From Desmodus rotundus (Eukaryota; Chordata; Mammalia; Chiroptera; Phyllostomidae): 64,000 nt of DNA. A model generated the notes under the pieces. It did no database searches and had not been told where the DNA came from. It worked only from the letters and a program-made list of their open reading frames with translations. Positions 34,925 through 46,649 of the stretch are shown piece by piece. How positions within the stretch are numbered: the stretch's first letter is position 1; each line of letters opens with the position of its first letter. The translations under genes were made by a program, and so were the position numbers. The stretch is taken from the NCBI RefSeq assembly GCF_022682495.2, contig NC_071392.1, positions 108,738,896 to 108,802,895 on the forward strand. Direction: 5' to 3'.

Positions 34925-35095
34925 AGTCAAACTTCATTATACTTCAGAATATCTGAAGGCTTTGTTAGAACACAGGTTGCTGGACCCACCTTAGAATTTC
35001 TGATTCAATTGATTGGGGCAAAACCTGACATTTCACATTTCTAACAAAGTTCTCAGGTGATGCTGATGCACTGGACTACGCTTTGGAATCCACCG
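34925..35095 (+). repeat. MER5A-like hAT-Charlie relic
   Basis: 'ctttgttagaacacaggttg', 'ctggacccaccttagaattt', 'cacatttctaacaaagttct' and 'caggtgatgctgatgcactg' match MER5A in order. Terminal repeats are weak. Confidence 0.8.
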
Positions 35096-35284
35096 ATGCC
35101 GGGTATGATATACCATTGTATGTCTAAAGAAAATGGTAATGTTGGTTTGGGGCCATAGGACTGGGGAATGGAGGAGATTCTAGTTTTTACTTTATAATAT
35201 TTACACTGTTTGAATTTGTACCACTAACATATATGACTCTAACCATATTGATAATAATTTTTATTTTTAAAAAATAACCCCTGT

Positions 35285-35500
35285 CAGTCACATAGTTTCT
35301 GAGGTTTAAGAGTCCAGGAGCAGCTTACCTGGGTGATTCTGGCTCTTAGTAAGATCTCAGTCAAGCAGTCAGTCAGCTGCAAGTACTGTCTTCTCAGACT
35401 TAGAACCAGGGCTGAAGAATCCACTTTCTGATTTACTTATGTAGCTGTTGGCAGAGGGCCTTAATCCCTCACCAAATAAGTCATGTAATCTTTAATTATG
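35285..35500 (+). mobile_element. MLT1-type MaLR LTR fragment
   Basis: 'cacatagtttctgaggttta', 'gagtccaggagcagcttacc', 'tgggtgattctggctcttag' and 'gctgttggcagagggcctta' match a MaLR LTR. The same word order is seen in the LTR at 62775-63290, so the two probably belong to the same subfamily. Confidence 0.75.
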
Positions 35501-35624
35501 ATCCACACTTCCAAGTACCTTGATAATGAGAATAGAATGTCTCATCACTAAGATAGAAGTATTTCTTATTCGTACAACCAATCTATTTTTTCATTATAAA
35601 TTAATAAATTATCATTCCAGTAGC

Positions 35625-35751
35625 TAAGAAGAAAAGGAAGAACTAAAAATGAAAGAGAGAAGGAAAAAGAAAGAAGGCAGGTAGGAAAGGGAAAGAGGTA
35701 TGGAGGAAAAAGGAATAAAGAATGGGAGCCAGGAATACAGAGGGAGGCGGG
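35625..35751. repeat. Polypurine low-complexity tract
   Basis: About 125 bases of GA-rich sequence (GAAA, GGAA, AGAA words) contain few pyrimidines. It is capable of triplex-type structure, but only composition is observed. Confidence 0.88.
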
Positions 35752-35844
35752 ACCCTTGTTTTTGAGATCAGGACTCCTGCTACACTTCAGACAGTAGAAT
35801 ATCAGGTGATATATTAATGATTAATTCAGGATTGGAATTAATTC

Positions 35845-35980
35845 ATTTCTAACATTCACTGAGCAGCTGTTAAGTCCTAGGCCTTACCTTGGGAGCTAGG
35901 GCAATGTAAAAGACAAGGGTCTACCCTCAATAACTCTCATGGAAGACTGACCTACAGGCAACAAGAACCAAGAAAGCAAG
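35845..35980 (-). repeat. L2 LINE 3' end, minus strand
   Basis: 'acattcactgagcagctgtt', 'aagtcctaggccttaccttg' and 'caataactctcatggaagac' match the reversed L2 3' end. Confidence 0.65.
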
Positions 35981-35984
35981 CAAA

Positions 35985-36185
35985 AAGTAGCCAGTGTTTA
36001 TTTAGCACTGGTATGCTGTGTTACATAGCTTGCTTGCACGATTTCATTTAATTCTTACAATAGCTCTGTAAAGATGTACTTTGATTACTCCTGTTTTGTA
36101 CAGGAAGAAGTGAGGTACCGTAGGTTAGGAATTGAGTTAAGCCTAGCGCTGCTTGCCCTCAGAGCCTGAGTGCTCAATCACATTA
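35985..36185 (-). repeat. MIR SINE, minus strand
   Basis: 'gtttatttagcactggtatg', 'cgatttcatttaattcttac' and 'cctgttttgtacaggaagaa' are the reversed MIR. Confidence 0.75.
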
Positions 36186-36249
36186 GCAGGAACCTCAGGT
36201 ACTTACAATATAGCTTTGAGAAGAAGTCCTATGAGATTAAGTCCCTATT

Positions 36250-36930
36250 TTGAGATGAATGAGGGAGTGGGGAATGTATACAAAGAAAGAGGAGACTGAT
36301 TCTTTCTAAGGGCATTAGAAAGAAGGACCTCTGGCATTGAAACTGGGTCTTTAAGGATGACTTGAGAGAAAAGAAGGTGAGGAATGTCTTCACCAGAAGG
36401 AAAACGTATTACAGAGGAAATCACAGGAGGCCATTATATAGTTGTGGGATTCTGATTGGTATATATTACACAGAGGGAAAGTAATAGAGGTGCATGAAGG
36501 GAGATTTGGGACGGGTGTGAAGGACTTTGTATGCCGAGCAAAGGGTTTGAACTATGCGCTATGGGAAGTGAAAACCAGTAAGTTCTTTAAACAGAACCAG
36601 TTACTAGGATTTATCTCTGAGATGATCCCTCTGGACCGAAGCTGGGGAATGATCACCGAGGAGAAATTACTGGCAGGGAGCTAAGCTGGGGGTGATGTCA
36701 ATCATGAAGTTAGAGGTGAGGAAAACAAAGTTAGCTGGTTATTTTATAGATAATAAGAAGAATGGGCCAGGTTAGAGATACAATTGGATTCTGGCTATGG
36801 GCTGGAGAGGAAGGAGAAAGGGAAGAAAGACGTCCCTGTTATGTCTTGGCCAAGTGGAGTAAGATGGTGCCTTTCACTGAAGTTGGAGACCAGAAGGAGA
36901 GCCATGTGTGAGAAAGAAATTATCATTCAT
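36250..36930 (-). repeat. L2 LINE, minus strand
   Basis: The block resembles the reverse of the L2 3' untranslated region: 'gaaactgggtctttaaggat', 'ggaatgtcttcaccagaagg', 'gtgtgaaggactttgtatgc', then 'ggtttgaactatgcgctatg'. Identity is moderate to low. Confidence 0.55.
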
Positions 36931-36934
36931 AAAC

Positions 36935-37180
36935 CTAATTACACTAATAACAATAGTGAATATTATGGAGTGCTTACTATATAGCACACACTATGCGAAG
37001 TTTAGTACTTTACAAAATCTCTTTCATGTTTTATCCTAAAAACAAGATAGGCACTAATCTTGTCCTACTTTTGCAGAATGAGGAAACTGAGGCACAGAAG
37101 TTCATGTACTTACTTGTTCACATACCACTCGTAACTACTAAAGCCCCAATCCCCACTTTAAATCCTGTGCTTGTACCTTC
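36935..37180 (-). repeat. MIR SINE, minus strand
   Basis: 'atggagtgcttactatatag', 'gtttagtactttacaaaatc', 'cctacttttgcagaatgagg' and 'aaactgaggcacagaagttc' are clear reversed MIR landmarks. Confidence 0.85.
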
Positions 37181-37623
37181 ACCACTATGTACCACAGATG
37201 TATTATTTCATCTTGGTTTGAACAAAAATCTCCTTGGAGGAAAGGGGTTAGGATGGCAGACTCAAGTTCCAAGGAGGTGTCTAGTTCCATTATATATTCT
37301 CTGCATAAAAGATGATGATGCTGTTCAGAGGTGACAGATCCAGTGTGGCCTGCTCTTAGTATAGAGTTGTCCTTCCCTCCCATCTCACACCAATAGTGAA
37401 GATGCATTTGCTCTAAACTATTAACGCTCTCCAGCTGGGTTGCTCTGGTGACCAATGGCATTTGCGAGGCAGCTGGCTAAGGTCAGGGGTCAGGCTCTAG
37501 CTATAGAAAACACACCCCGGGCCTTTGTCTCCTCAATAACTGAGCTGGTCTCACCAACTGAGAGGGCTAATTGCCCTGTCCCTTTGAAAGAGGACCCAGC
37601 ATAGCTGGGAGTTAATAAAATGT

Positions 37624-37631
37624 ATCTAGAA
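37624..37631 (+). repeat. Left 8-bp target duplication of hAT element
   Basis: The sequence 'atctagaa' is repeated perfectly at 38060-38067. Eight bases is the duplication length made by hAT transposases. Confidence 0.92.
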
Positions 37632-38059
37632 CAGCAATTTTCAACCTTTTTCATCTCAAGTCAAACATAAACTAATTACTAAAACTCTGCAGCACACCAA
37701 AAATATATTTTTGCCAATGATTCACACACACACAAAAAATAGTAGTAATTACCCACGCTTTTTGCTCCAAAGTGACTTTTATAAAAATCAAGTGCCTATA
37801 CTAGTATATAAGAATTTCTGGTGCCAAGAACTAACCAATCAGATGCAACCTTATTACGTGATGCGACCACTAAGATGCAGCTCCATTCTATATTTATGGT
37901 TCAGGACAGGGCTTTCACACCGGAGGGCTGTGGTTGTGCTGGCTGTGGTCATTTCTTTTTATTTGACAATCTGAGGGAAAAGAGATCAGTGCCCCTGACT
38001 AAATAGTCACGTATTGCATGTTTTAAAAATTCTTGTGGCACACCAGTTGAAAATTTCTG
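37632..38059. mobile_element. Nonautonomous hAT DNA transposon, bat-type
   Basis: The left end 'cagcaattttcaacc' and the reverse complement of the right end, 'cagaaattttcaac', form terminal inverted repeats. The element is 428 bp and flanked by perfect 8-bp duplications. Subterminal 'cagcacacca' on the left and 'ggcacaccag' on the right are characteristic. The internal phrases 'tttatttgacaatctgaggg', 'cagtgcccctgactaaatag' and 'tattgcatgttttaaaaatt' resemble a hAT family I recall from bat genomes. No transposase is encoded, so it would have been moved in trans. The unmutated duplications suggest a younger insertion than the MIR and L2 copies around it. Confidence 0.93.
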
Positions 38060-38067
38060 ATCTAGAA
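38060..38067 (+). repeat. Right 8-bp target duplication of hAT element
   Basis: This is an exact copy of 37624-37631. Confidence 0.92.
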
Positions 38068-38200
38068 GGTACCCATCAGAGTCACCAGTACGAACATGGG
38101 GACAGAGAGATCCTGAGTCCCAACCCAGACCTGATGAATCAGAAGCTCTTTAAGGGGATCCCAGGAATCTGCATTTTTTAAAGTCTAGTTTATTTTTATG
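38068..38200 (+). repeat. MER5-like relic beside the hAT insertion
   Basis: 'acccatcagagtcaccagt', 'gacctgatgaatcagaagct' and 'ggaatctgcattttttaaag' follow the MER5 order. The expected left terminus is missing where the younger hAT element sits, so the hAT may have inserted at or near the edge of this older relic. Confidence 0.55.
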
Positions 38201-39209
38201 AATGGGGTTCCAGCGTCCAAGCTGAGAGAAATGGAAGGAGAACAGGTGTACACCCTATCTCAAGTTTATCACTCTGGAGTGCTTGTAACTGACTAAACAG
38301 ATGGTGATAATAGGGGCAGTGGCACAGGTGTAAAAAGGTGACTTCGTAGAAAAGAAGGAGCTGCTGATGCTGGATTCCCCCAAGACCTAAATGGCAAGTG
38401 CAGAGAGTACAGTAATGTTTACGTATGCAGGAGACACCTCTAACGGAGATGCGTTGCTGTACCTCAGGTTCCTGAGGAAGGACCCCATGTGATGGAGGCA
38501 GTGGTATCTGTAGCTCTTGGGGATTCTCTGGGAGCCCTGTGTTACAGCAAAAGAAGGTAGCAGCTCATGGCTGGCTCTGTTGGGTGGGAGTGCCACCCTT
38601 GACTCTGGACCACCCTATTTATTTCCCAAGCCGCAAAGGGCCATCTGTGCGGGTAACCGGTAGCAGAGACTGGCGTCCATTTAGTCTTTGCCCTGAGTTC
38701 CATAGGCAGGCAGCAAAGACGAAGCCCCAGCCTCAGGATCACTATCTCTCTGGAGACCATGTTTTCCCTTAACATTTTCGGATAGTGGGATTCATAGTTC
38801 TGTGATTGTCCCTTTCTAAGCTTGGGTTCATAGCAGGACTGGCAGGCTGGCTCCATTCTGGCCTCTCCAAAAGCATTAATCTTTGGTACTGTCTACCAAG
38901 AGGCTACATCCAGCATCTCTTTGAGGCCTTTCTATGTGCTGCTGGTAACTTCTTCTGCAGGGACCAGACTGGAAACTCAGCTCTTATCCTGAGGTATGTT
39001 CCTTGCCCTGGAATCTGAGCAGATGGTGGTGGGCATGACCAACAGGACGTGGCAGAAGTGGTACAGAGCCAGGGTCCAGGCCCAGGCTGTAAGAAGCCAG
39101 CAGCTTCCACTTCCTATCTCCAGATGCACTCCCTCTCGGATCCCTGAACAATTAATTACACCAGGAGTTTCATACTTGCTGGAAAGACCCCTGGAGAGTC
39201 CCTAAGAAA

Positions 39210-39500
39210 ACAGGAAAAGGGGAGAGGAGCTCAGGTGAGCCTGGGCAGCTTGCTAAGAGAACCTGTCTTCTCCAGACGTATGAGCAAAGAAAGCCATCTT
39301 GAATTTTCAGACCAAGCCACTCATGGGCTGAATACCACATACAGATCCCAGGCAATGCCACCAGGGGCCGAAGAGTAGCCCCACTGAGCCCTGTTTGAAT
39401 TCCTGACCCACGGAATCATGAGGTGTAAGTCAGTTGTTGTTTAAACCCACTAAGTTTTGGGGTACTTTGTTAGGCAGTGATAGACGACTGGAACAGGGTC
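39210..39500 (-). mobile_element. MLT1-type MaLR LTR, minus strand
   Basis: The right end 'gttgttgtttaaacccacta', 'agttttggggtactttgtta' and 'ggcagtgatagacgactgg' is the reverse complement of the MLT1 5' end. The left extent is uncertain and may reach 38960. Confidence 0.6.
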
Positions 39501-39504
39501 TCAA

Positions 39505-41955
39505 AAATGGACACCCTCCTGAAAGGGTGGCTGGTTACATTCCTATGAACAGTATCTCAAGAGCTACAATGTTGACCACACTTCACCAGACAGACAGAGT
39601 CAGCGCCTTCTGGGAGCAAAGAGTCCATCAGCATCCTTGTTATGAAAACGATCCTATACACACAAGAGACCAAATGGAGCCACCTAGTCCATAAAACTGC
39701 CCTTTCAACACACACATCTCCTTCCTTCTCAGCAGGGCATGAGCCTTTAAGGAAAAGCTGTCAAACACTTTACTTAAAAGAGTTATCCCGATTTAAAAGG
39801 TTTTCTGTTGAAATGGGGTCAAAATAAAGGAAAGTCCCTGGGAGTCCAAGAGGGGTGACTTGGAAAAGTGTGATATAAAGCAGCGACTTCATTACGATGA
39901 CTCAGCTGACTTGATCCCATCCTCTGGAGTAGACTGGGTCTGGGGGAATGGACCCCAGGATCCCGTCCCTGCAGGTAGAGAAGAGTTCAGTCAGAACCGT
40001 TATTACTAAACCCAGCCTGCAGCACCAATGGCTCCCAGGAAAAAAGTGCTCGTGATTTTTCAGCCCAAACTTTTCCCCTTCCTCTCTCTCCCTCTCCCTC
40101 TCCCCTGTTCTTGTTAGAGAAGCCAGGAGCACCCAGACCCCCTGAAACCTCAGCCCCAGAAAAAGACAAAGACAAACCCCCCGTCGTCATGTCCAGGGAA
40201 AACCAGGTCTCTACACGCACAAAGGAAGTGCCCAGGCAAGGGCCCTGCTAAGATTACAGGCTGTTAATAAGGAGAGACAGAAGCCAGGAGGCTTGATGTA
40301 CAACTCGACAAGCAGAGGTTAAGGGGAGAGCCGGGGCAGGCTCATTTGCAAACTTGGTCCTGTTTCATTAAGTGAGAGCAGAGACAGCCTGTCTCAGTCC
40401 AGCAGAGAAGGACCCCATTATCCACGTAGGGAGCAAGAGATAAGAATCTTTTAATAATTGCTGGGAATTTTTTTTATTATGATGTGGAATGCCAATTTAG
40501 GCCTCTCCTCACAGGCTGGATACAAACAGCCTCTTTGGGAGTTAAAACCGCTCCCCCCTGGCCGTGGTCATTAAGGACAAAGAAGAGAGAGACGGATGTT
40601 TGCTCTGGAGAAAGGCCACTACTCAGGGGGCCCCCCCAGTGGCCTCCAGGAGCCAGGTCTCCACCAGACAGCTCCTGGCCTGGCTGTCCCGTTTCTGGAA
40701 CCTTCCCAGAGCCCTCAGAGGCTGGCTGCTGAGGCTTGTCGTCCTGGGTACCCCGTTTCCTTCCCTCCCATTAGCTGATCCTGAAGGTCATGGAGACACT
40801 CCGAGCATCGGCGGAGGGCTGAGCTGTTACTGCCTTTCACGTGTCAGAGATGGAAGTACCAGGATTTAAACAGAAACTTTCCATCGCTACTGGAGAGAGA
40901 CAATGAATACCTCCTGTTTGCAGCAGTAAGGTTGTAAAGATAAGTACGATGAACACTTGACAAGTTTATTACGTTTTACCTAGACACCTTTGCCTGCCAG
41001 AAATTGGGCTTTCTTTGTTTAAAAGTGAGTTTAGGAAGAGGGTAGGTGTTACAGACACTCTGGAATTCATCTGATGCATTTTCCTTCATGTAATCTGAGG
41101 GACGGAAAGAGAATTCAAAAGGAAATGACTTTTCTTCTGGGTGTGATTCCAACGTCATGATTTGGGGTGTATCCAGATTTATAGTCCTGCTATCTGGGCG
41201 CCTGCTATCCAAAAATGCTGTGCAGGCCCATCGGAGCCCTGTGTCCTCAGGCAGCATTTCCTCTGGCAGTGGAGGCCGCTTACCCTCAAAGGCCGAGAAG
41301 AAGGCAGATCAAGGCCTAACAAGGCCTGCAAGCGCTGATCCTCTGGCCCTGGGCTGTGCTGGGGGCTCCCTTTGATCCTGCACAGCTGGGCTTTTAGCCC
41401 AACCCTCCAAAGGATTCCCACAAGTGGGCCCTTAATTCTTTCCACCAGCCTCTTTCCCTGGCTCCGCCCTCACTCCGCAGGCCCCTTCCCTTTTCTCTCC
41501 CCCTCTCTTCCTATGTCAGGCCCCCAAGGGTAGATGCTGAATGACAGTGATGGTGGGTTTTAAGTCCCAGGTGTCAGGAGCAATGAGGCGTCTTCAACTC
41601 AGACGGGCCTCCCGTTTGCGTCTCCACAAGCAAGGGCACCATGCCCAGGGCCGGAGGCTCAGGGAGCTGCAGAAGCGCTCGCTCAGCGCCTGCTCCTTGG
41701 CTGGGTTTCAGAGAGGCCTGAGGAAGCACGGGGTGTTGCTTGTTCCCTGGTGGAATCTGTGCTGACAGCTCGAAGACTTCGGAGGGTCCCTGGTGCACAA
41801 GTCAACGGCAGCTCCCCGGCAGACCTGGCCGAGCAAGTAGCATGGTGGCCTCAATCACCTCCCCTCTGCTGCACTTCTGATGTTGCTCCAGAGCAACAAC
41901 TGTATTGTTATTAACACTAATAATTATCTAACAATCACAAGCGCTGGGGGCAATG
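39505..41955. other. Unassigned GC-richer unique sequence
   Basis: There is no supported gene in this 2.4-kb stretch. A pyrimidine-rich run of CTCTCCCTCTCCC type sits at 40078-40107. At 41560-41720 there are several CpG dinucleotides, but too few and too scattered to call a CpG island by eye. Open frames at 40484-40869, 41157-41445 and 41541-41798 overlap on both strands. Confidence 0.5.
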
Positions 41956-41964
41956 GAATGTGTT

Positions 41965-42130
41965 GTTAAGAGCAGGAAGCCCCAGGGTTTGCTGCTTCCT
42001 AGCAGTAACCTTGGAGCAGTTGTTTACAAGTGTGAGCCTCAGTTTGCTTATCTGTAAAGGTGGGATAACCACAGCCCTGCCCTGTGTTGAGATTCAAAGT
42101 GTCCCAGAGGCAAAGCTGGCTGGGACCTGG
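41965..42130 (+). repeat. MIR SINE
   Basis: 'ttggagcagttgtttacaag', 'cctcagtttgcttatctgta' and 'aaggtgggataaccacagcc' give the MIR order. Confidence 0.75.
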
Positions 42131-42194
42131 ACAAGTGCAGGCAATAAGGTGGGGCAGGATGCAGGGTAGGAAAGGATGGAGCTGGGTGTATGTA

Positions 42195-42325
42195 GCTTTT
42201 TACGCCTGTGGAACTCGAGTTCAGACTCTGCTTCCACCGCCTCTCAGCTAACCCCTGAGTGTCAGTTTACTTACCTAGGAAATGGGAATAATGACGCTCC
42301 CCAAGACGGTTGAGAGTACTGGGAG
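42195..42325 (+). repeat. MIR SINE, second copy in tandem
   Basis: 'gttcagactctgcttccacc', 'agtgtcagtttacttaccta' and 'ggaaatgggaataatgacgc' match MIR. It has the same orientation as the previous copy, 65 bases upstream. Confidence 0.75.
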
Positions 42326-42429
42326 AGCTGTGAAATCTCCCGTGGGGAGCATGGGGGGCCAGTCCGGTCTGCACCAAGGAGAGAAGACGGGAGGGCAGTG
42401 CAGGATGAAAGTGCTCAGACTTAGCTTTC

Positions 42430-42690
42430 AAAGACCCTTAATCGTTGGCCTCCTTCTAACGTCATGCCCCGAAATTCTCTCTGGCACGGATTGTACTGCT
42501 CTGGCTGGTCTCTCCGTGCGCACACACCAGATGATACACACTTCCAAAACTGAGGAGCTTATTTCTTCAGTCTGAAATGTGCATCTTTCTCCTTTTCACC
42601 AACCGTTACTGTATCCCTCCTGATGTCACCTCCTCCGAGAGACTTCCCTGACTGCCTCTGAGCCATGCTGCGCCATCCCAAGAGATCAAG
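42430..42690 (+). repeat. L2 LINE fragment
   Basis: 'cctgatgtcacctcctccga' and 'gagacttccctgactgcctc' match the L2 3' untranslated region. The left side is eroded. Confidence 0.55.
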
Positions 42691-43129
42691 ATTTCATAGG
42701 AGGTAGAATGCCTCTCTTTCTAAGTTGTTAAAAAAAAAAGTGGTGACCCTCCTGCTGGGGAAGCTGCTCTGGTTCATTAAAGGCCTGAGACAGACGCCCT
42801 GGTTACTGTCGTTTGGCTTCGGAGTTAGCATCTGAATCCTTTTCTGTCTTCGGTGTCTTTGAACCAAAGACACTCTCCAGTGGTGTTTTCTCAACTTCCA
42901 TGAAACCTGAGATAAAATAGAATGCTGTGATAGAAGAGACTTAAATCACGTAGTTAGAGATTGAGGAGGAGAGCAAGGGAGCACTTTTCCTGGCTCACTT
43001 GATACGCATGCGCACTGTGGTATTAAAAAAGAGTACGTTTCAGAGACCACCTTGCCTCTGTCCTGATATCACACACCCTCACACAGACACGAGCTCCTGA
43101 ACTCTGCGGCTGCTCAGCCAGTCTTCTGA

Positions 43130-43470
43130 CTCCCTGTGCCTGCAACCCGCCTTTCTGCCTCCCTCAAATGCCCCGCTTCTTCTCTTATAGAACACTTCCT
43201 CCAGGAAGGCTGCCCACAACCACTCTATTTAAATTTGTGCAACCCCCATTATCTTTTCTCCCTGAGTCCTCTTAAGTTCTTTGATACTACTTGAAACAAT
43301 GTAAAATTATTTTATGTTTATATTATTTACTTGGTTATTTTTTGGTCTCTCATTGTATGAATAATATGGTCTTAAGAGCCTTCTTCTTGTTTACCACCAT
43401 AGCCCAGTGCCCGGGACAGGGTCTGGCATATTCCATGTTAATGAGTGTTTGTTGAATGAATACGTGAAGG
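43130..43470 (+). repeat. L2 LINE 3' end
   Basis: 'aacacttcctccaggaaggc', 'attatcttttctccctgagt', 'agcccagtgcccgggacagg' and 'gagtgtttgttgaatgaata' match the L2 3' untranslated region through its tail. Confidence 0.8.
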
Positions 43471-43474
43471 TCCG

Positions 43475-44035
43475 AAGGATCTCTGAGTGGAATAGGGACC
43501 AGGACTTTTGATTTGAAGAGCTTCCTAAGGCAAAGGAATCCATACTCTGTCCCTGGATCCTTGGTGACATCATCCCTTTTGTTCCCTTTGCCCTCACCCC
43601 CTTCTTTCAACCACAAATAATTGCCCCTAAGTCAAAGCCAGGGCAAAATTAAGGCTCTATGATGATTGTCAATTAGTAAAGATTAGCTTGGTGTCTGAAA
43701 GCTCTATGCAGGGAAAGAAAGGACCTGACCTGGATGGTGAGCTTGGTTAAGTATGATTCGGAGTTCTAAACAAAGTACTGGGCTACGTCACATCAGTGCC
43801 CCAACGCTTTGTTTTCATGTTAAGTGCTTTGAACTACCAGCATCCCAGAGCGGCAAGTCTGTAAACTCCGTTGGAGGCTGACACTCTGCAGACTCTGCTG
43901 CAGTTGCCTCCCTTACGTCCTCCCCAATCACTGCAAATCCAGCCTTGGAGCTGGTCATAGACAAGCCAATGGACTAACATATCCCACAACGACAGGTGTG
44001 TTTCTGTAGTGGCCGAGAGCTCCTGTGTTAAATTG
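43475..44035. other. Unassigned unique sequence
   Basis: I see no gene or nameable repeat. Two overlapping minus-strand open frames at 43350-43616 run partly through the L2 tail and are chance. Confidence 0.5.
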
Positions 44036-44044
44036 GACGGAGTG

Positions 44045-44240
44045 GACTTTTAAGTCTGACGTCCACACCACAAGTGACCGGTCAGACCTTGGGCAATTCA
44101 ATTAATCTCTCTAAGTAAGCCTCAGTTTGGCATCCGCAAATTAGGAATAAAAGTACCTCCTTTGTGGGTTTATGTGAAGAGTAAGCAAGTCAATGATTGA
44201 GAAAAAAAAACCTTGCTAATATTATTATAATGTGTTTTGG
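44045..44240 (+). repeat. MIR SINE
   Basis: 'cagaccttgggcaattcaat', 'taatctctctaagtaagcct' and 'cagtttggcatccgcaaatt' follow MIR, with a tail reaching 'gctaatattattat'. Confidence 0.8.
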
Positions 44241-44329
44241 GATTTTCCCCACTGCGGTTGCAGCTCACTGGGTCATTTTACCCTCTGTTCATCAGATTTG
44301 CCCAAATCTCCCAGGACACCGCATCCAAC

Positions 44330-44800
44330 AATACCAGTTGCCCAGTGACCACAATATAAACTAGCCCCTACCCTCAAAGAGCTGATGAACGAGTGTAAGA
44401 GAACACCACACACAGAATATTGGAAAACAACTTGCAAAATGAGAAATAAAGGTGTGAAAATATCTGAGCTACCTGTAGGTATGAGCAATCACATAGCCTG
44501 GGCTACTCATGGAAAGCTTCGTGGAGAAAGTGACTCTTGAGCTGGATGCTGGGTCATGGAAATGACAGAAGAGAGGGCGTGTGTGAAGGCACAGACGTAT
44601 ATGAGGGGCCAGCAGCCTTCCAGGGAACTGAGGACTCAGGCTGGACTGCAGAGCATCTCAGGGTGGAGTGGTGGCAGGTGCAAGGTGAGTTGCACAGACT
44701 TGGTTGTAATTTCTTCAGTGGCTTTGGAGAGTCAGAGAAGTCAGGTTTGGGGGAGCATTTGCCCAGGTTTGCATTGGAAACAGGGCAAGAATGACAGCAG
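44330..44800 (-). repeat. L2 LINE, minus strand (probable)
   Basis: 'ccctaccctcaaagagctga', 'catggaaagcttcgtggaga', 'aagtgactcttgagctggat' and a glycine-codon-like purine stretch fit the reverse of the L2 3' untranslated region. Confidence 0.55.
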
Positions 44801-44804
44801 GTAG

Positions 44805-45885
44805 CACATAGAGGAGGCTGGAGCATTCACCCATTCCAGGGAAAATAAGGACACCTCTCACCAGGGAATTCAGGGCAGAGGGAGAAAGGCTGGAGGAACA
44901 TTTGGAAGTCTGGATGCAAAGACTTAGTAAACTCACTGCATAGCAGACATCTGCTCATCAGAGGCTTCTCGGAGCAACAACCAAGCTTAGTGAAGCTCAT
45001 CAGAGTGGACCTGTGCTTCTATCCCTGTCAGCTGTTTGTCAGCCCCAGGAGGAGCTAGGAAGCTGGGACAAACCCTTCCCGTTGCAGCAACACTTGGAAG
45101 ACAGGGCCAGCTTATGACTTGAACTATGAGTTCCAAGGATGTTGGCAGCTCAGACTGAAGGGACTGTCCACAGCCTGCCAGACCATCTTCCCAGAGAATA
45201 TTGTCTTTGGAATATGTCCATTCCCACCTTTTCCCTGTGCTCATTAATTTGGCCATGACATCTCCTTTGAGGTGGGGATAGTGAAGCCTCAGAACTCAGC
45301 AGTTACAGGAACTGCCCAGCACCGGAAACAACCTCTCCCTGCTGACCTCTCCCTGGAGCTCTGGGCCACCTGCAGGTCAGCCCGGCCATCCGGAGGGTCA
45401 GGGAGCAGCGAGGAGAATGGGCAGGAAGGAGATCTATAGATAAGGAGACCAGGTGGCTTTGCATTTGGGCCCAAGCCTACCAGCACATTCTGCACTTTGG
45501 AATGTGTGTCTCCAGTCATTGGCGCCAATACACAGGGACTGGTGATGTTCCCAAGGCTGGGCTGATTCTCTGAAGATCCAGCAGCACTGGCGCCGAAAGG
45601 AGGGGGCACAGCATGCTCTCAGGGGAGGACAGAAGGATGGAAAGGGGTGCTGCACATGCCACAGGGGCAAAGGAGAGAGAGACAAGTAAGGGAGAGTTAG
45701 TAAGAATGAAGTAAGGATAGATAACATTCACTGTGGTCTTACCTGGTAACAGACAATGTACCAGTGACAACCGAATGAGGCAGGACTATTACCATCCTCA
45801 TCGCCTTTGCCCTGGATAACCGCGGGGAGCTTGTAAGAGGTCCCCACTTTAACCTCCTGTAACTGGCCACAGCTGCCTCTCAGAC
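44805..45885. other. Unassigned unique sequence
   Basis: No supported gene is present. Several short minus-strand open frames (44987-45256, 45289-45770) overlap one another without domains. 'gaatgaagtaaggatagata' near 45706 is low in complexity. Confidence 0.5.
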
Positions 45886-45889
45886 TGAA

Positions 45890-46440
45890 AATCACATTGT
45901 GGAGATGCCCTTTTCAGCTACCCTGATGACTTCCCATCTTCTTTGGAATAATATCTGAAGTCCTTGCCATGGTTGCCAAGGCCACCTACCTGCTCTGGCT
46001 TTGACCCCTCTCTTGCTTGCTCACCACCGCAGTCCTTCTCACCACCCTAATTCTCCTCATGTCAAAAGCCTCAGGCCCTTTGCACGTGTGTTTCCTCTGT
46101 TTGGAACGTTGTGTAGCTTTGTCTCTCACATTGCTCGTGTCTCTGCTCCAATGTCTGCTCCTCAGGCAGGCTGTCTCAGGCTGCTCTCGCTGAAGGAGCG
46201 CTCCCCAGGACCGTGTGCTGCCTCATCGTATTTTATCTCTTCTTCGTAACACGCACCACCCGACACATCCCGTGTTCTTTTGTCTACTCTTGACCATCTG
46301 CCTCCCCAACTAAAACATTAAGTTCCCTAAAGGCAGAGGTTTGTTGTTGTCATTGTTCTCCATTGTGTTCTGGGCACTAAAATCAGTGGCTGGCTCCTAG
46401 AGGGTGCACAATAATTGCTTCCTGAATATAAGAATGAGTG
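45890..46440 (+). repeat. L2 LINE, 3' portion
   Basis: A long collinear match is visible: 'aatatctgaagtccttgcca', 'cctcaggccctttgcacgtg', 'tctgctccaatgtctgctcc', 'taagttccctaaaggcagag' and 'attgtgttctgggcactaaa', with a tail near 46430. No reading frame survives. Confidence 0.82.
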
Positions 46441-46444
46441 GAGA

Positions 46445-46645
46445 GATTATTATGGTCCAGGCTAAATGCTGGTAAGCTATTAAATAGCTCCCTCGCCTCG
46501 TGATGCAAGTTTCATTGTTACTCCTATTTTACAACGGAGGAAATGGAAGTTTTCAGACGTTGGATAACTTGCACGGGGTAGCACAGCTAGTCAGCAGCAG
46601 AGCAGGGGTTGGCACCCAGACAGCCCGATTCTGATCCACAAGGGG
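46445..46645 (-). repeat. MIR SINE, minus strand
   Basis: 'actcctattttacaacggag', 'gaaatggaagttttcagacg' and 'gcacagctagtcagcagcag' are reversed MIR landmarks. Confidence 0.82.
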
Positions 46646-46649
46646 AGGT

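Noticed and set aside
41560..41720. CpG-containing segment considered as a CpG-island promoter
   Set aside because: The CpG count is modest and local, and no downstream exon or transcript structure is visible.
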